Assembly: GCA_037043015.1 (NCBI GenBank)
Contig: CM073321.1
Span: 14,195,001 to 14,259,000, forward strand
From: Bryum argenteum
Taxonomy: Eukaryota > Streptophyta > Bryopsida > Bryales > Bryaceae
Reading direction: 5' to 3'
DNA length: 64,000 bases
A program made the translations under genes and the position numbers. The notes below the pieces were generated by a model, which saw nothing but the letters and a program-made list of their open reading frames with translations, did not search any database and was not told where the DNA came from. Positions 11,593 to 24,684 of the stretch are shown in pieces (position 1 is the first letter of the stretch; every line of letters starts with the position of its first letter).

Positions 11593-12580
11593 TCCTTTCC
11601 CTTCCTTTGGCAACTCTCCCTTTTCCTTCTTACACACATTCCCACGCAGACACTAGACACACTTGGAAGAAATTGCCAAAAGATGGAATCCTGAAGGACA
11701 ATTCACATCCGCTTTGTGAGGACGGAATCCGTTTATCGAAACTCATCCATCTAGCCCTCTACTCCTCTCTCTAAGTCCAAATTCCTTGCTTACCCTATCT
11801 CCTAGGACACTTAGAATTTTAACCTAGAACACAATTAGGCCTAGTAGTTAGAATAGAGCCATTAGTAAAGCCTACCGTACTCCTAGATTCTATTAACTAT
11901 AACTATGGAACACCGCAAATTTTCAAATATTAGGAAATAAGGAAAACCTCATAAAAACACTATAACAATAAATCCAACACAACTCAAAACGAACATTTCA
12001 CTAAATAGCATAGGAAGCCTGAATTAAGCTAACACAATGTAGAAAAAGTATGCCTAAAAGCTATAGGAAAGACTCCAATCCAAGTAAACCATATCGAAAG
12101 TAACCCCGGCCAGCGGCACCCCGCGAGAACAGCAAGCACCCATGGCACCCCATCGCGAGGCCGACGCGCCGTCATTGACACACCCGCCGACACTCCCGCC
12201 ACTCTTCCCGCACTCGCTCTCCTGTAGTCTTCCCGCACTCGCGCTCTTCTCTGCTTCCGCTCTAGCGTATTTCGATCCCTCTTGCTCGGCTCCTGCTTCT
12301 GCTCCTCTCGCGATCTTGTTTCGCTTCTTCACGCACTTCCGGCGCTCTTGTTCCTTCTCGTGCTGCTATATTCACGCACGCTTTGTGTGCTAAATTTTTT
12401 GTTTTTGAGCTTGATTTGCTTGATTTTGAAGTAAGGTTTTGTAGTGGTCTCAATTACAAGTATTCCCATCAGGTACGCCATTGTTTTTGCAATTGCAAAC
12501 TGCATTGAAGTTGAAATTTGCAAATTAATTCTTTGCGTGATACATTTTACGCTTTCTAGGTTTATAGTGTGCATTTAGCT
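11593..12580. other. spacer; GC-rich at 12100-12400, no gene assigned
   Basis: The first part has pyrimidine-rich and AT-rich sequence. The part at about 12100-12400 is GC-rich and Ala/Ser/Pro/Leu-biased in translation on both strands, as in a decayed promoter or leader exon. I cannot assign a product. Confidence 0.35.
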
Positions 12581-12641
12581 CAATGCGTGTTTAGCTCGCA
12601 AATCTAGTTTTATTCCATTTTAGGAGCTAAAATTTGAGCTT

Positions 12642-12927
12642 TTAGCTTGATTCGAGCTAAATAAATTACTAGTTCAACCTTATTCTTGGGCAATTAACTC
12701 AAATTGAGCTAAGTCCTCAGCTGTTTCATTATCCTACGTAGGGAATTAGCTCGATTCGAGCTAACTAAGTTACTGGTGAGCCCAGTCCTTCGGGAATTAG
12801 CTCGACTCAAACTATGTCCCCAGTTGATTCATTATCCTATGTAGCGAATTAGCTCGAGTCGAGCCAACTAAGTTACTAGTTCAGCCCAGTTCTTGCCTTC
12901 TTGGGCAATTAGCTCGACTCAAGCTAG
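12642..12927. repeat. regular array of palindrome B (19 bp, 9-N-9)
   Basis: Six copies of variants of TTAGCTCGANTCGAGCTAA start at 12642, 12694, 12746, 12797, 12849 and 12909, so five spacings are 52, 52, 51, 52 and 60 bp. The copy at 12746 is perfect. The linkers alternate between an ACTAAGTTACTRGT-type and a CAGYTGWTTCATTATCC-type sequence, giving a higher-order unit of about 104 bp. The array ends at 12941-12964 with a sequence that recurs inverted at 36986-37009. Confidence 0.85.
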
Positions 12928-13590
12928 GTTCCCAATTAACGGGTATTTAACTAATTATGGACAATTTGAAAGTCCAAAAATCAATGGGCTTTCCGTCCGA
13001 CACACCTCGAAGGTGCAAACAAGGCAAGGCAAAAAAACAGAATGATTGAATATATTAGCAATTCGCAGAAATTAAAGATGAATACTCTGTTAGAGTAGGA
13101 AACAAATCCATTTCATTAAAAGAATAAACGAATATTCCAAACGCAGCTCGACCCATTAGCATGTGGTATCGGCGCGCAGCCGACTGCACTAACTTCGCAT
13201 CAATAAATATTACAACAGCGTATATAAAATACAACAACACCAGGTATTGAAGCAGAACATAGATATAACATAGGTGAACTGCAGTGGTGTCGGCTCGCAG
13301 CCGATAAGTTGCAACGCGACTCCATCATTGGCTTCCTCCTTTCTGGCGCTCCATGTTCAACAATCCAGGATATAATTCCTTGGCAAATCTCGATTTGAAG
13401 ACCGACTGCGAGAAGTCGACGAGTGCGAGTGCTGACGGGCTCATCGCAGGTTGTGCTGCATCGGCTCATCGCTTGAAGTGTCGGCTCGCAACCGATAGGC
13501 ATGCAGAATAAGTAAAACCTAAGAACACTGCAATCTGAGAGGAACAACGTACTTGAGGGAATGAGCAACTTCATAATGAAGTTGACCCGG

Positions 13591-14357
13591 TGTTACCCGC
13601 CGAACCACGGGTATCATCATCGAAGACCACAGCCACGGGGAGACCAGGAATTAACGACGACCCCGGGGCTCGAGGCCAAGGACACAGTGATCAGAAGACC
13701 ACGAGGATCGAGACCGTGGACACAGGCAGTAAAGTCGAAGGGCAGCGCAAGGGATTTGGTTTTATTATAAATAAGGGTAGAATGATACAATAGCAGCTCC
13801 TTGTATTGCTAGAACAGGATGTTAGCCACGAGTGCGTACTCACGAACTTTGTAGCCTTACGGCATTCTCCAATTCAATGCAAACACAGGACTCAGTCCAA
13901 TTCTATCTTACCCCGCCTCTATCTATTTTCTACTACCCTCCTCTAATCGCGCTTCTGTCTGCGGAGGCCTTGGCACCGTGGTAGTCACCGAGTCGGAGCC
14001 GTGGTGTCTCAATCTCTCACGTGGTTGTCGCACCTGCCGCAAAACCCCGCCCAAGGATCTGTCTCGCCAACCAACCAAGACTGTGGCCGTGGAAGTGAGC
14101 CAAGGACGAGTCACCCGGGAGATCAGAACCACTGGTCTTGACCCCCTCGATCATACCTCGGCCGCTCGGGATCGCTCGCCCGACCGAATTAATCACTAGG
14201 TGATTGCGGCCCGGCCAACGACCGCCCATACCCCCTACCCGGACCACAGGAGTAATTGTGAGCGTCGTCTCCAAGCCCCGGTCTTCTCCCTGTTTCCTAC
14301 CTTTACCTTCCCCGTTCTCATACCTCGGGCATCTCCATACCCGTACCCCGGCTAACA
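13591..14357 (+). repeat. 5' LTR of the Tat-like element
   Basis: Begins TGTTACCCGCCGAACC and ends CCCCGGCTAACA; it matches 22712-23474 with scattered small indels. It is followed by the primer-binding region and an A run at about 14395-14436. Confidence 0.92.
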
Positions 14358-14394
14358 TTTTGGCGACCATGCTGGGGATGGAATGCTGAGGTAG

Positions 14395-14439
<45 letters not shown>

Positions 14440-17400
14440 AGAGAGAGAGAAAAAGAGAAATCTGGCTACGAGCCACTAGGAAAGGAAATGCCCCCGAAAA
14501 GGCACGCCGCGGAAAAAGCCGTGGAAAATATTGTTGCAGATATGGAAGAAATAGTGCAACATGAGGATGAAACCAGGGAGATACTACAGTGGATGAAGCA
14601 GCAGATGACAGATCTGGCTGCTAAGAACGATGCCACGAACGCTAAGCTAGAACTGCTTAGCCTGAAATACCAAGATATCCAAGGTAATGGTAACCCCGAG
14701 GCTATCGCTTCCACACCAAGGAGTGAGGGGAACCCCGAGGCGACCAGGATCGGCAACCATCCCTCGGGAAACAACGCCGCGGCCACTCAAGCACTTCGGG
14801 AATGCCATCCCCGCCACCCGTAGTGGTACCCACGGGGATCCCAAGTGTATCACATAACCCGGGAGCCTTGACGCCCAAGCTAAGTTACCCAAAATACCTT
14901 ACCCGTGTTCGACGAATCGGGGGACCCAGACCGCACATCGAGATTTAAGGTAATCGCGCACGAACGGCATTTTCCATGCCACGGATTTGCAGAACATTTT
15001 TGGTACCACGCTCCAAGGAAACCATATCAACTGGTACATCGACTTTGAATCAGAACACAACAATGCCAGTTGGGAAGATATGGAGCGTAGTTTTTTACAC
15101 AAGTTTCGAAAACTTAAAACAAGTTCGGAAGTCCTCCGAGCATTGGGATCAATTACTCAATCCACGAACGAGCCTGTGGATAAGTTTTATCATAGATTCA
15201 AGCAGTTGGCGGATAAACTTAGCCAACGGCCCAAAGAGGAGTATATGTGTGAATGGTTTAAAAAGGGGCTACTTCCATGGATACAACAGGGCATTGTCAT
15301 CCGTGGCGTAAAAACGTTGCCAGACATTCTCTCTGCTGCAAACGACATCAGCAGAGAGCTCACGGCCCTGAAGCAGACACAAGCCCCCATTTTACCACTG
15401 CCCTCGACACGGAAGGATGCCAAGGTGACAACCCCCCTGTGCGAGACTGTGGAAAAACACACCTTGGACGATCTTTGGTATTCCACCAATACAACGCCGC
15501 CCCAGACCCTGTGCGCCCCAGAACACCATGGCCGCGGTATACCCCGACGAGGTTAACGTGGATGCGTTTCACCGCCCGCTCGATGCATCTTTGGGAATGC
15601 GGAGGATCGACCACCGACGGAGCCGCCCCAATATTCAAACAAAATGGGCTCAAAATCGAAACAATAATACCGGGGCCCCGAACACAAACACCGCTCACAC
15701 GGAGGGGAGGGGTAACGCCGATCGAGGTGCACGGACCGAGAGACTAATGTGTCCACGATATCGGCCTCCGCAGTGGCGACAAGATCAAAAGCCGTTCCCG
15801 AACCACGTGGTGGAACACGAAAAGCCATTTCGAAAATACACTGGGAGCGGCTACACAACCTCGAGAACAGAGATATACAAAAAGACATGGAAGCCTCACT
15901 CCCGGACCAAGGACGTGCCACGGATCACACCTGCAAAGAATCTCGGACACTACTAACGTGACCATCACCCTGGCAAAGTTAGTACAAATCGGCTCCGAAT
16001 CGCAGCAATATTTACAACGGGCTGCGTTAACCGAGGCAAAATCGATCCCGCGTTCGTGGAAGTTAATGCCACCACTTTGGACCTCGACGCTGCGGTGATA
16101 CGAGTGCAACTCGGGGACGACGCTAACCAACGTCCTCGTAGATGGAGGGTCGGGAGTGAACGTAATGAGCAACCATGTTCGACAAGCACTAGGATTGCCG
16201 CACCCGAAGCGCTCGTTTCATTTTACGTACGTATGGCTAATGACGCTCGAAATACACCCCGGGAATTCTCACCATGGTCGGGATTGCAATACACGGGTAT
16301 CAACACCAAAGAACATTCGTAATCATCGATATGCCACATGACAAACAATTTTCCGGTAATTTTAGGGAGGCCGTGGTTGCGAGACATGCAAGCAATTCAC
16401 GATCGGATAAAAATCAGATCCACCGCAACGCCACGGAAGAACCGTGGTCATCCCCGTGGATAGTCATGTCGACCCGTGCCAAGATGAACCGGATCCGAAC
16501 TTCGGCCGGAACGGATTGGCGGAAGAATTCACAACAGAAGAGGCTCTCGTACTCCACGCACCCCGACCGATACCCGTGGCGGACATACATTTGGCTAGTC
16601 TCGATGCAAGAAGAAAAATCGGATATCCCCGAGCACTTCACCCGGAGATAGCCGGAGAGGTTGTGGTGAACGCCGTCCCGGCCAAAACGGCATTACATCA
16701 CGAAACCATCACGGGATGGACACACGGGGCCAAGGAGAGAGTACACCGGTCAACCTCGGAACAACAGACGAGCCCAAGTACATTAAAATCAACACAGACG
16801 CACCACCGGGCATTAAGCAAGCGACCATCGCCTGCTCGACGAGTACATGGACATATTCGCCGGAACCACGAGGACCGAAAGGCATCCCCAATTCCTTGGC
16901 CGAACATACCATCGATCTCATCCCGGTGCAACCCCGGTGACAAAGAACGGAGTTACAGGGATGAATCCGAACTACGCCGCCCGAGTCAAAGTGAACTAGA
17001 CAAACTACTCCACGCCAAGTTCATTTCGCCCGTGGATGCAAAGACCGTAGCTCTCTCCCATGGTCATTATTCCAAAAAAAAAAGGCACGTTGCGCATCCG
17101 TGTGGATTTCAAAAACTCAACGCCGCGACAAAAAAGGACCATTATCCATTACCATACATGGAAGAGATCATCGACGAGGTTCTTTGGACATGAAATGTAC
17201 TCGTTCATTGATTGCTTTTCGTGGTACTACCAAGTAGCCATGGCGAGCAAGACAAAGGTAAAACGGCTTTTTCCACGGAATGGGGACCGTACCAATTGAG
17301 CGCATGCCCTTCGGGACCAAAAACGCACCCATGACATTTCAACGGGTCATGGAATTAATCTTCGAGACCATACCTCAAACAGTTCTTCCGCATCTACCGG

Positions 17401-20261
17401 GACGATGGCACCGCTTACGGCAAGATGAAAGACCATGTTTCGCATCTCGAGCAAATTTTCCACGCTGTAGAGCCAACGGGTAAGCCTTAACGCGACAAGT
17501 GCATGTTTCGTACTTCGCGGGGTTATCTTGGGTTACATCGTGTGTAAATATGGCAAGCTTCCCGATCCTGAGAAGATCAAAGACATCCTGGACATGACAC
17601 CACCAACAAATCAAAAAGGCGTACAACGGCTCCTGGGTCTAGCACATTCAATCAATTTATATAGAAAAACTAGCCCACATCACCGCCCCAATCACGGCTT
17701 TGAACCATGCCAAGTACACATACCCACGGATCGGGACGACACCGAGGCACAAGCGGCGTTGGATAAGATAAAAACGCATACTCCAACGCACCGATACTCA
17801 TAGCCTCGACTGGTCTAAACCATTCCACGCCCACACGGACGCGTCTAATCTTGCCGTGGGAGTAATGCTAGCACAAAATGTAAATGGCAAGTACGATCAA
17901 CCCGTGGCATACGCTAGTAGACTACTCAACCAGGCCGAACGAAACTACTCCACCACGGAGCGGGAAGCCTTGGCAATGATATACGCCGTCAAAAAGTTTA
18001 GACATTACCTCCTCGGGAAGAAATTCCGGTTCATGGTCGACCACCACGACCTTGTCACCTCGTAAACCGGACATTGGTCACGGGCGAGTGGCTCGGTGGA
18101 TCATGATACTCCTCGAATACGACTTGAAGTGGTATACGTCCCGGAAGCGACACATCGTGGCGGACTACTTGTCCAGGGACACCAACGCCACGGCGTAAGG
18201 AATAGATGACTCCTTCAACGAGGCTTATGTACAAGCCCAGCCACGCAAATCGCCACGGACACCAAGGAGCACGGGGACGATCGGAGGGCCGATACATTAG
18301 ATATCTCACCACGGGCAACACTCCCGTGGACATAACGGGACACACGCAGGTCGACTTCGTGCAAAACACTCCCTTACACCGTGGTCCATGGGAAATTATA
18401 CAAACGGGGGCCGGATCAAGAGATCCGGCTATGCGTACCCACTGAACAGCAGCAGCAGATCATCAGACATCTCCACGATGGACCCGCAGGAGGCCACCAA
18501 GGCCCTGACACCACGGTAAAAAAGATTCTCTCCGCCAAGTACTGGTGGCCAACGCTCCACAAAGACGTGATTGCCCATGTCAAAAATTGCCACGCCTGTC
18601 AAATTTCCACAACAAATTTTCAAAGACTAAGGCAAAGTACCAATGAAGGCCATACCTCCCCTGGGACCATTTCAACGGTGGGGGTTGGATTTCGTGGGAC
18701 CAATCAAACCAGTTACACGCCAGGGATACAAGTACATCCTCGTGGCCACGGACTACACTACGAAGTGGGTAGAGGCCAAGCCTCTGCGGACCAACACCGC
18801 CGTCGTCACGACCTCGTTCATTTACGAAAACATAATTACAAGGTTTGGATGCCCCCGGAGATAGTATCGGACCAAGGCACGCATTTCACGAATACCGTCA
18901 TACAGGACCTCCTCGATAACCACGTTATCAAACATCGCACCAAAGACAGATGTATTACCCTCGGGAAATGGGCAAAAGAGTCGACAAACAAGACACTAAT
19001 TAATATCTTTGAAAAGATTTGTGCACGCAAATCAAAGCGGATCGGGATGATTGTCTACCACCCACACTGGCTTACCGTGTCGCCAAAAACCGCCACAAAT
19101 GCCACCCGTTCAAAATGGTTTACGGTACTCAACCCCGCTTCCCACGGAGTACATCGTACCAACGTTCCAAACACTACAACCGAGGGATTACACTTCACAG
19201 TGGTGTCTTTGGCACCCGCATCAACGACCTACACCACCTCGAAGAAATTAGAACCCTGGCTACATCGCACATACATCACAAATGACCCTGACGGCCCGCC
19301 ATTTCCAGGAAACGCAGCCTCCACGGTGTTTTTCAAAGGTGACCAAGTACTTTAGTGCCCCGAGACCCCAAACTCAAACGGTCTAAATTTGAGTCGATAT
19401 GGCATGGCCCATATACGGTGCGATTGGTTCTACCTAACAATACCGTACTCCTCGTCAACAAAGACGAACTACGACCCCCACGCCACGATAGTCAACGCCA
19501 CAAAACTCGAAACAATACTACACTCAAAGACCACAACCCCAGATGCCCCTAAGCCTACAGGATATTCACACCACGTTGGCATCCGAGGCACGGGACATGG
19601 AAGAAAACCACATGGATCTAGCTAACAAACGGACACAGCCACGCCACCGAGAGACACACAACTCGGGTCACCAAACACCCAAGGCATCGTGCCAAGCCAG
19701 GCAAAACCCCCGGGAATGAATACAGCGGACACGCATGACCCCGCGGAAGACACACACACCCACAACACCGAGGAACAGATCCAGGGGCACGGAGGAATCA
19801 CAATCCAAAAGCACAAAACCAGTCCATGGGACTTAGCTGCAAAAGCGACCTCCCCTACCGAGGCCATACCCATGTACATCCCATGTGCATACATAAGCCA
19901 CATCCATGTCATCCAGGGCCCAAACACAAGACGTCCCAATCATGAATCTACTCCCGAGGAATGCCACATCATTACCATAATTACCTCCCAAGTTCCGCCC
20001 GAGGCATCATCACCAGATTCTACCCTCGAGACACCATCACTCTATTCTATAAAGGCAGACACCGCCGCCACGGACAGAGCCATCATTACCACTACTCTCC
20101 CACCGCCGCAGTCAGTGCAAACTCAAATAGTGCGGACTTCCCCGGGGAGAACTCTTTTTTTTGCAACATCAGCTCACTTTCGTGCGCATTGCTTTTCGCG
20201 TCTTTTGCTCTCTCTACCCATCCTTGCTCCCAGTTCGAACCTCTTGCAGGTGTTAGCAGCC

Positions 20262-22480
20262 ATGGCGCGCGGTGCCCCCCGGGAGCGGAAGCCACTGTAC
20301 GTCCCACGACAGATCGCGAAGTGGAAGAAGTACCCCGACGTTGAATGGCTCACCGAGGCAGGATTGTTGCGATACGCAAACCACCTCCGTGAGAATATTG
20401 ACCTCGGACGATGCAGGGCATTTATCGCCTCAATGAGGGAGCGGCAGCAGGAGGATCCTAACAACACCGAGGTGGCCGGGGTCGTGGAAGGGGTCCTCGT
20501 TAGGTACTCCCCGAGGTACCTCCACCAATTCTTCGGTTGGGATGGCACGGGGGTCACTAGCTGGTCAGTGCACAGCAGCAGTCTGCCACAGCCCGACACC
20601 ACGGTTTACACCCACGGGTACCCTGTCCGAGGAGGAGGCAAGTTCGACGTTTACGATATCACACGGAACAATCCAAACATGCCCGACCCGTGGTTTGGCA
20701 GAATCCGTGGCATACTCAGCCAAGTATTTTTTCGGAATGACTGCAATGCAGTGCATCCGGATCAAATTGCATTGTGTGTCATGGCGGGCCGCGGCGAAAA
20801 GATTAACTGGGGTCGGCTCGTGGACAGGAATGCGGTGAATCAAATCCAAGGGCATGTCCAGAGTGACGACTACGAGAGCCCCATCGCCCCATTTTTGACA
20901 CAGTTTATCGGCCATTTCTTGGATTACCACCGGGTAAACCATCACCCCTGGGCCATGGGCACCTTCCTTGATGTACAGCGCGAGGTGGCAGAATCCCAAG
21001 AGCCAAACACTACGCCAACCCACCGTGGAAAGCGGCCACGCACCGAGGAGGAGGTGACAACAGGAGGAGGCGGCCCCATGGAGATCGCCAGTACGTCCAC
21101 GACCACGGAGTTCGGCCCCCGCGCCAAGGAGTTCGAGGCCCAAAACGCACAATGGAGACTTGTATGGAAGAGATCTCGCACTTCCTTCACAAACAAGGGA
21201 GAAACAAAGAGCAGACACCTCGGCCAAGTACAAAGATCGGGAGACTCGGCATAAGCGCCATACGGCACACCGATGCGGACAACCCAGTGCCACGGCTCGT
21301 AAGTCCATGGAGGAGTACAAGGCGAGGTCCACTCCCACACCACCAACTCAAGGACGACGATAACTTCCCCGCAGAACCAACTCGATGCACGGGATCTAGA
21401 ACTCCGTGCGACCACGGAAAGGTCCCGCACTTTCGAGGACCAAAGCACCGAGGACAGGGGAGAGAATTGAGCGGCTAGACCGCCAAAACCGCGAACTCCT
21501 CGCCAAATGCAAGACATTGTCGGAGGAGTTGGCCCTCAAAGCCACGACCCCTTCTCCAATGCCACGGACATGGACACGGTGCAGCGGCACCGCCAGGAGG
21601 TGGAAAACGCCCGGGAGAACTTCGAAGCCAACAAGGTGGCTTGGACGAATCACGCGGCTAGAATTATCGCCACCACAAAGATACCACATGCCGCGATCGA
21701 ACCACACACATCGGAAGAACCCCCGTAGCATTCCTTGATCAATGCACAGGTGATGCATTAATCGCATTGGAGCTTGAGGACTCCGACAACACCTGGGGCA
21801 GCCAAGGCGAACCCTTCCTCGGAGAGGATGACGAGGAGGTACAACCTCAACCCATGGAGGAACCAGAATTGACCCAGCCCCGGACATACACCCACGAGGA
21901 GGATTATGACAACATACCGGAGGAGGAGGACACCCACGAGCAGCCGACCCCTACACACGCCGGGGGCAGGCAATGGACACTAACTCCGGGGAAGGCATCT
22001 ATCAATTCCCGACACAAATTGGAGAAGAGAGGGTGGACATACCGAGGGGTTTACGCACCACGAACAGACGCCACACCATCTCCGCGGCAAAGACTCTTTG
22101 GCAAGCTCGCCCCCATACCACCTTCCGGTTCATCACCACCACCTACACAAGACGAGTCCCGGGTGAGACAAAATCCGGATGGTACTTACCCCCGGCCGAC
22201 TCGGGCCGAGTCCTCGGTAGCCCACTCGGACCCCCGCCCACGTTCTCCCGTTGCGAGTAATACCCTCCCGTTATCTCTCGCCAGGCACAGGCAAATCCTC
22301 CTCCGGAGGAGGAGGAACAGGAGGGGTGGAACATGGAAGACGCGGATGAAGACGGAGACGAGGCCTCGGAGTCCATGCGATTCGTGTTGCGTTATTTCCA
22401 CGAACACCCGGACCTCACCGCACATTATGCCAACTCGAGACTACAGGCGACGATTGCCACTGCATGCAATCGGACCTTAG
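20262..22480 (+). other. post-integrase ORF region of the Tat-like element
   Basis: Fossil part. After the integrase, sequence from the ATG at 20262 encodes a globular protein (MARGAPRERKPLYVPRQIAK, later GRGEKINWGRLVD and SPIAPFL), followed by coiled-coil-like and acidic stretches to about 22480. A TATA-like TCTATAAAGGC at about 20043 could be its own promoter. The block GRGEKINWGRLVD...SPIAPFL resembles LRGEREVDWGMIIRDL...SPITPFL of the gene in the 37430-40879 element, so both belong to one transposon-borne family. Function unknown. Confidence 0.6.
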
Positions 22481-22711
22481 GGGTACGGTGTTCGATGTAT
22501 ATACACATGCGCTCAATTTTCGAGGAAACCATGTCCTGATACATCGAGCGGTGGCGAGGCACACTCCGTCGATCGTACTCACGGCGAAGAACCCCCTCGT
22601 AGCGGTCGGCAATTTCCCCGGGAGCAAGCCAGACCGAACAGGAGGCCCGCCCCCACGCGCCGCTAAGCCAGCAATTCGAGGACGAATCGCACTCTGCAAA
22701 GGAGGGCAAAA

Positions 22712-23474
22712 TGTTACCCGCCGAACCACGGGTATCATCATCGAAGACCACAAACCACGGGAGACCAGAATTAAGACGACCCCGGGGCTCGAGGCCAAGG
22801 ACACAATGATCAAAGACCACGAGGATCGAGACCGTGGACACAGCGATGAAAGTCGAAGAAGCGCAAGCAAGGGATTTGGTTTTATTATAAATAAGGGTAG
22901 AATGATACAATAGCAGCTCCTTGTATTGCTAGAACAGGATGTTAGCCACGAGTGCGTACTCACGAACTTTGTAGCCTTACGGCATTCTCCAATTCAATGC
23001 AAACACAGGACTCAGTCCAATTCTATCTTACCCCGCCTCTATCTATTTTCTACTACCCTCCTCTAATCGCGCTCCATCTGCGGAGGCCTTGGCACCGTGG
23101 TAGTCACCGAGTCGGAGCCGTGGTGTCTCAATCTCTCACGTGGTTGTGTCTGCTGCCGCAAAAACCCCGCCCGCCCAAGGATCTGTCTCGCGAACCAAAG
23201 ACTGTGGCCGTGGAAGTGAGCCAAGGACGAGTCACCCCGGAGATCAGAACCACGGGTCTTGACCCCCTCGATCATACTCGGCCGCTCGGGATCGCTCGCC
23301 CGACCCAATTAATCACTAGGTGATTGCGGCCCGGTCAACGACCGCCATACCCTACCCGGACCCTGGGAGTAATTGTGAGCGTCGTCTCCAAGCCCCGGTC
23401 TTCTCCCTGTTTCCTACCTTTACCTTCCCCGTTCTCATACCTCGGGCATCTCCATACCTGTACCCCGGCTAACA
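22712..23474 (+). repeat. 3' LTR of the Tat-like element
   Basis: Matches 13591-14357. Preceded by the purine-rich stretch AAAGGAGGGCAAAA and followed by the CCCGG target copy. Confidence 0.92.
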
Positions 23475-24684
23475 CCCGGTCTATTAGAAAGACTCATATA
23501 TTCACTAACAGATTCGAACTGGTATAAGGGGTAGATGAACGGAAGGATATCTGTAGCTACATTTGGAATAGTAGTACTTGAAGACGTCAAATCACCTCGA
23601 AAAGGATAGGGCATTTAGCACGCAGCATCCGGCGCCAACCTTAACGCCAGTGGAGAAACATGAACGAGGAGAAGCTGGTCGGGCCTGCACACCTCTCGGG
23701 AACGCCGCTTGCAATAGAGAGTCTTCAGGAGCTTGTAACACCACGGAAAATTCATAGGATGATTACAATATTCTCTACCAAAAACAAATGATAGCCTGTC
23801 CATGACGCCAGAAGGTAGAATGTAAGATAGGAGAGCCGTCAAGTCACGGATTGGCATCGTACACCAGAGACCAACATGCAAGCGCTCCAACAACATGGCA
23901 AATAACTTTGTTAGACCTGGCCGCTTGATAATATTACGGTGAGCAGTCCAACGATCCGTCGGAATATTGGGTTTGATGTAGCATAGCAATCTAGATACGC
24001 ATAGAATGATACACTTCTTGGAGGAAGAAGTACCAGCAATGTCATAATCAAAACGGCAGTCACCCTGAACAGTACAAGCCTAAAATAAGTCAGATCGTAG
24101 GATAGAAGTGCCATTCATAGCAATAGAATGATAAGGGCAGGCATATCGGCCGGCAGTCGACAAGAAGACAAAAAAAATATAAACATTGAGGTGTCGGATG
24201 GCAGCTGACACGAGAAGAAAACAAACTAGACAGTCCATGAGTAGAAACATCACCGAAACAATGACCAGAAGAAGCCATGGATCCTTAAGCTAAAAAGAAT
24301 AAATCAGCAAACACCAAATATAAGAACCAACACCAAGAAAGGGAATATGATAGAAAACTCTACATGTTGAGATAAAGAGATTCTTCGCATATTAAACAAC
24401 CTCATAATATAAAGTTAAGAAAAAGTCTGGAGTAGATCCCTAGAAAATTTACAGAAATAGAAGAAAATCTAAGTGATCTATAAACTCTAGTTCCCTAGAT
24501 CATCAAATACGATGATTTCAAAATCTATACACCCACACTAAGGACCTGTACTAAGATGGTATTCTATGTAGACTAACAAGAGGTGTATCGGCCGGCAGCC
24601 GACAACTGGAGCCTCTTGAACTTGCTCCAACATCTTGAACACCTCGTAGGCAAAAAAAGAGGAGGAGGAGTAATCAATTTATGA

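Larger units (their letters stand above)
13591..23474 (+). mobile_element. Tat/Athila-like Ty3/gypsy LTR retrotransposon, broken
   Basis: Fossil of 9884 bp. LTRs are 13591-14357 (767 bp) and 22712-23474 (763 bp), with TGTTACCC...GGCTAACA ends. The 5-bp target duplication CCCGG lies at 13586-13590 and 23475-23479. A primer-binding region follows the 5' LTR (TGGCGACCATGCTGGGGA, similar to Tat/Athila sites) and a purine-rich tract precedes 22712. Parts in order: gag about 14488-15560, protease about 16050-16250 (LVDGGSG), reverse transcriptase about 16950-17700, RNase H about 17810-18190, integrase about 18430-19300, and an extra ORF region about 19690-22480. It is heavily broken, well over ten breaks. 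The LTRs differ by a few percent, mostly small indels, so the insertion is moderately young. It lies inside gene 13553-24278 of element A. Confidence 0.92.
13553..24278 (-). pseudogene. FCP1-like (HAD) gene 2, split by a retroelement
   Basis: The main exon runs 24064-23475 and continues at 13590-13553 beyond the gypsy element, whose target-site copies abut both ends. Acceptor TTCAG is at 24065 and donor GTACG at 13552. The translation resembles FCP1/NLI-interacting-factor phosphatases (KRPGLTKLFAMLLERLHVGL, then SYILPSGVMDRLSFVFGREY). The motif I position reads CVSRLL where DxNG/DxDGT is usual, and motif III reads LLVHVSPL where LIDDSP is usual, so the catalytic aspartates are missing and it looks like a pseudo-enzyme. 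One in-frame stop is also present. A short first exon may start at 24278 (MASSGHCF) and a last exon may lie at 13405-13325; both are tentative. The surrounding introns carry palindrome A. Confidence 0.55.

Noticed and set aside
12642-12927. CRISPR-like array
   Set aside because: Spacing is regular but the linkers are themselves repeated and the setting is a plant-type nuclear genome with retrotransposons.
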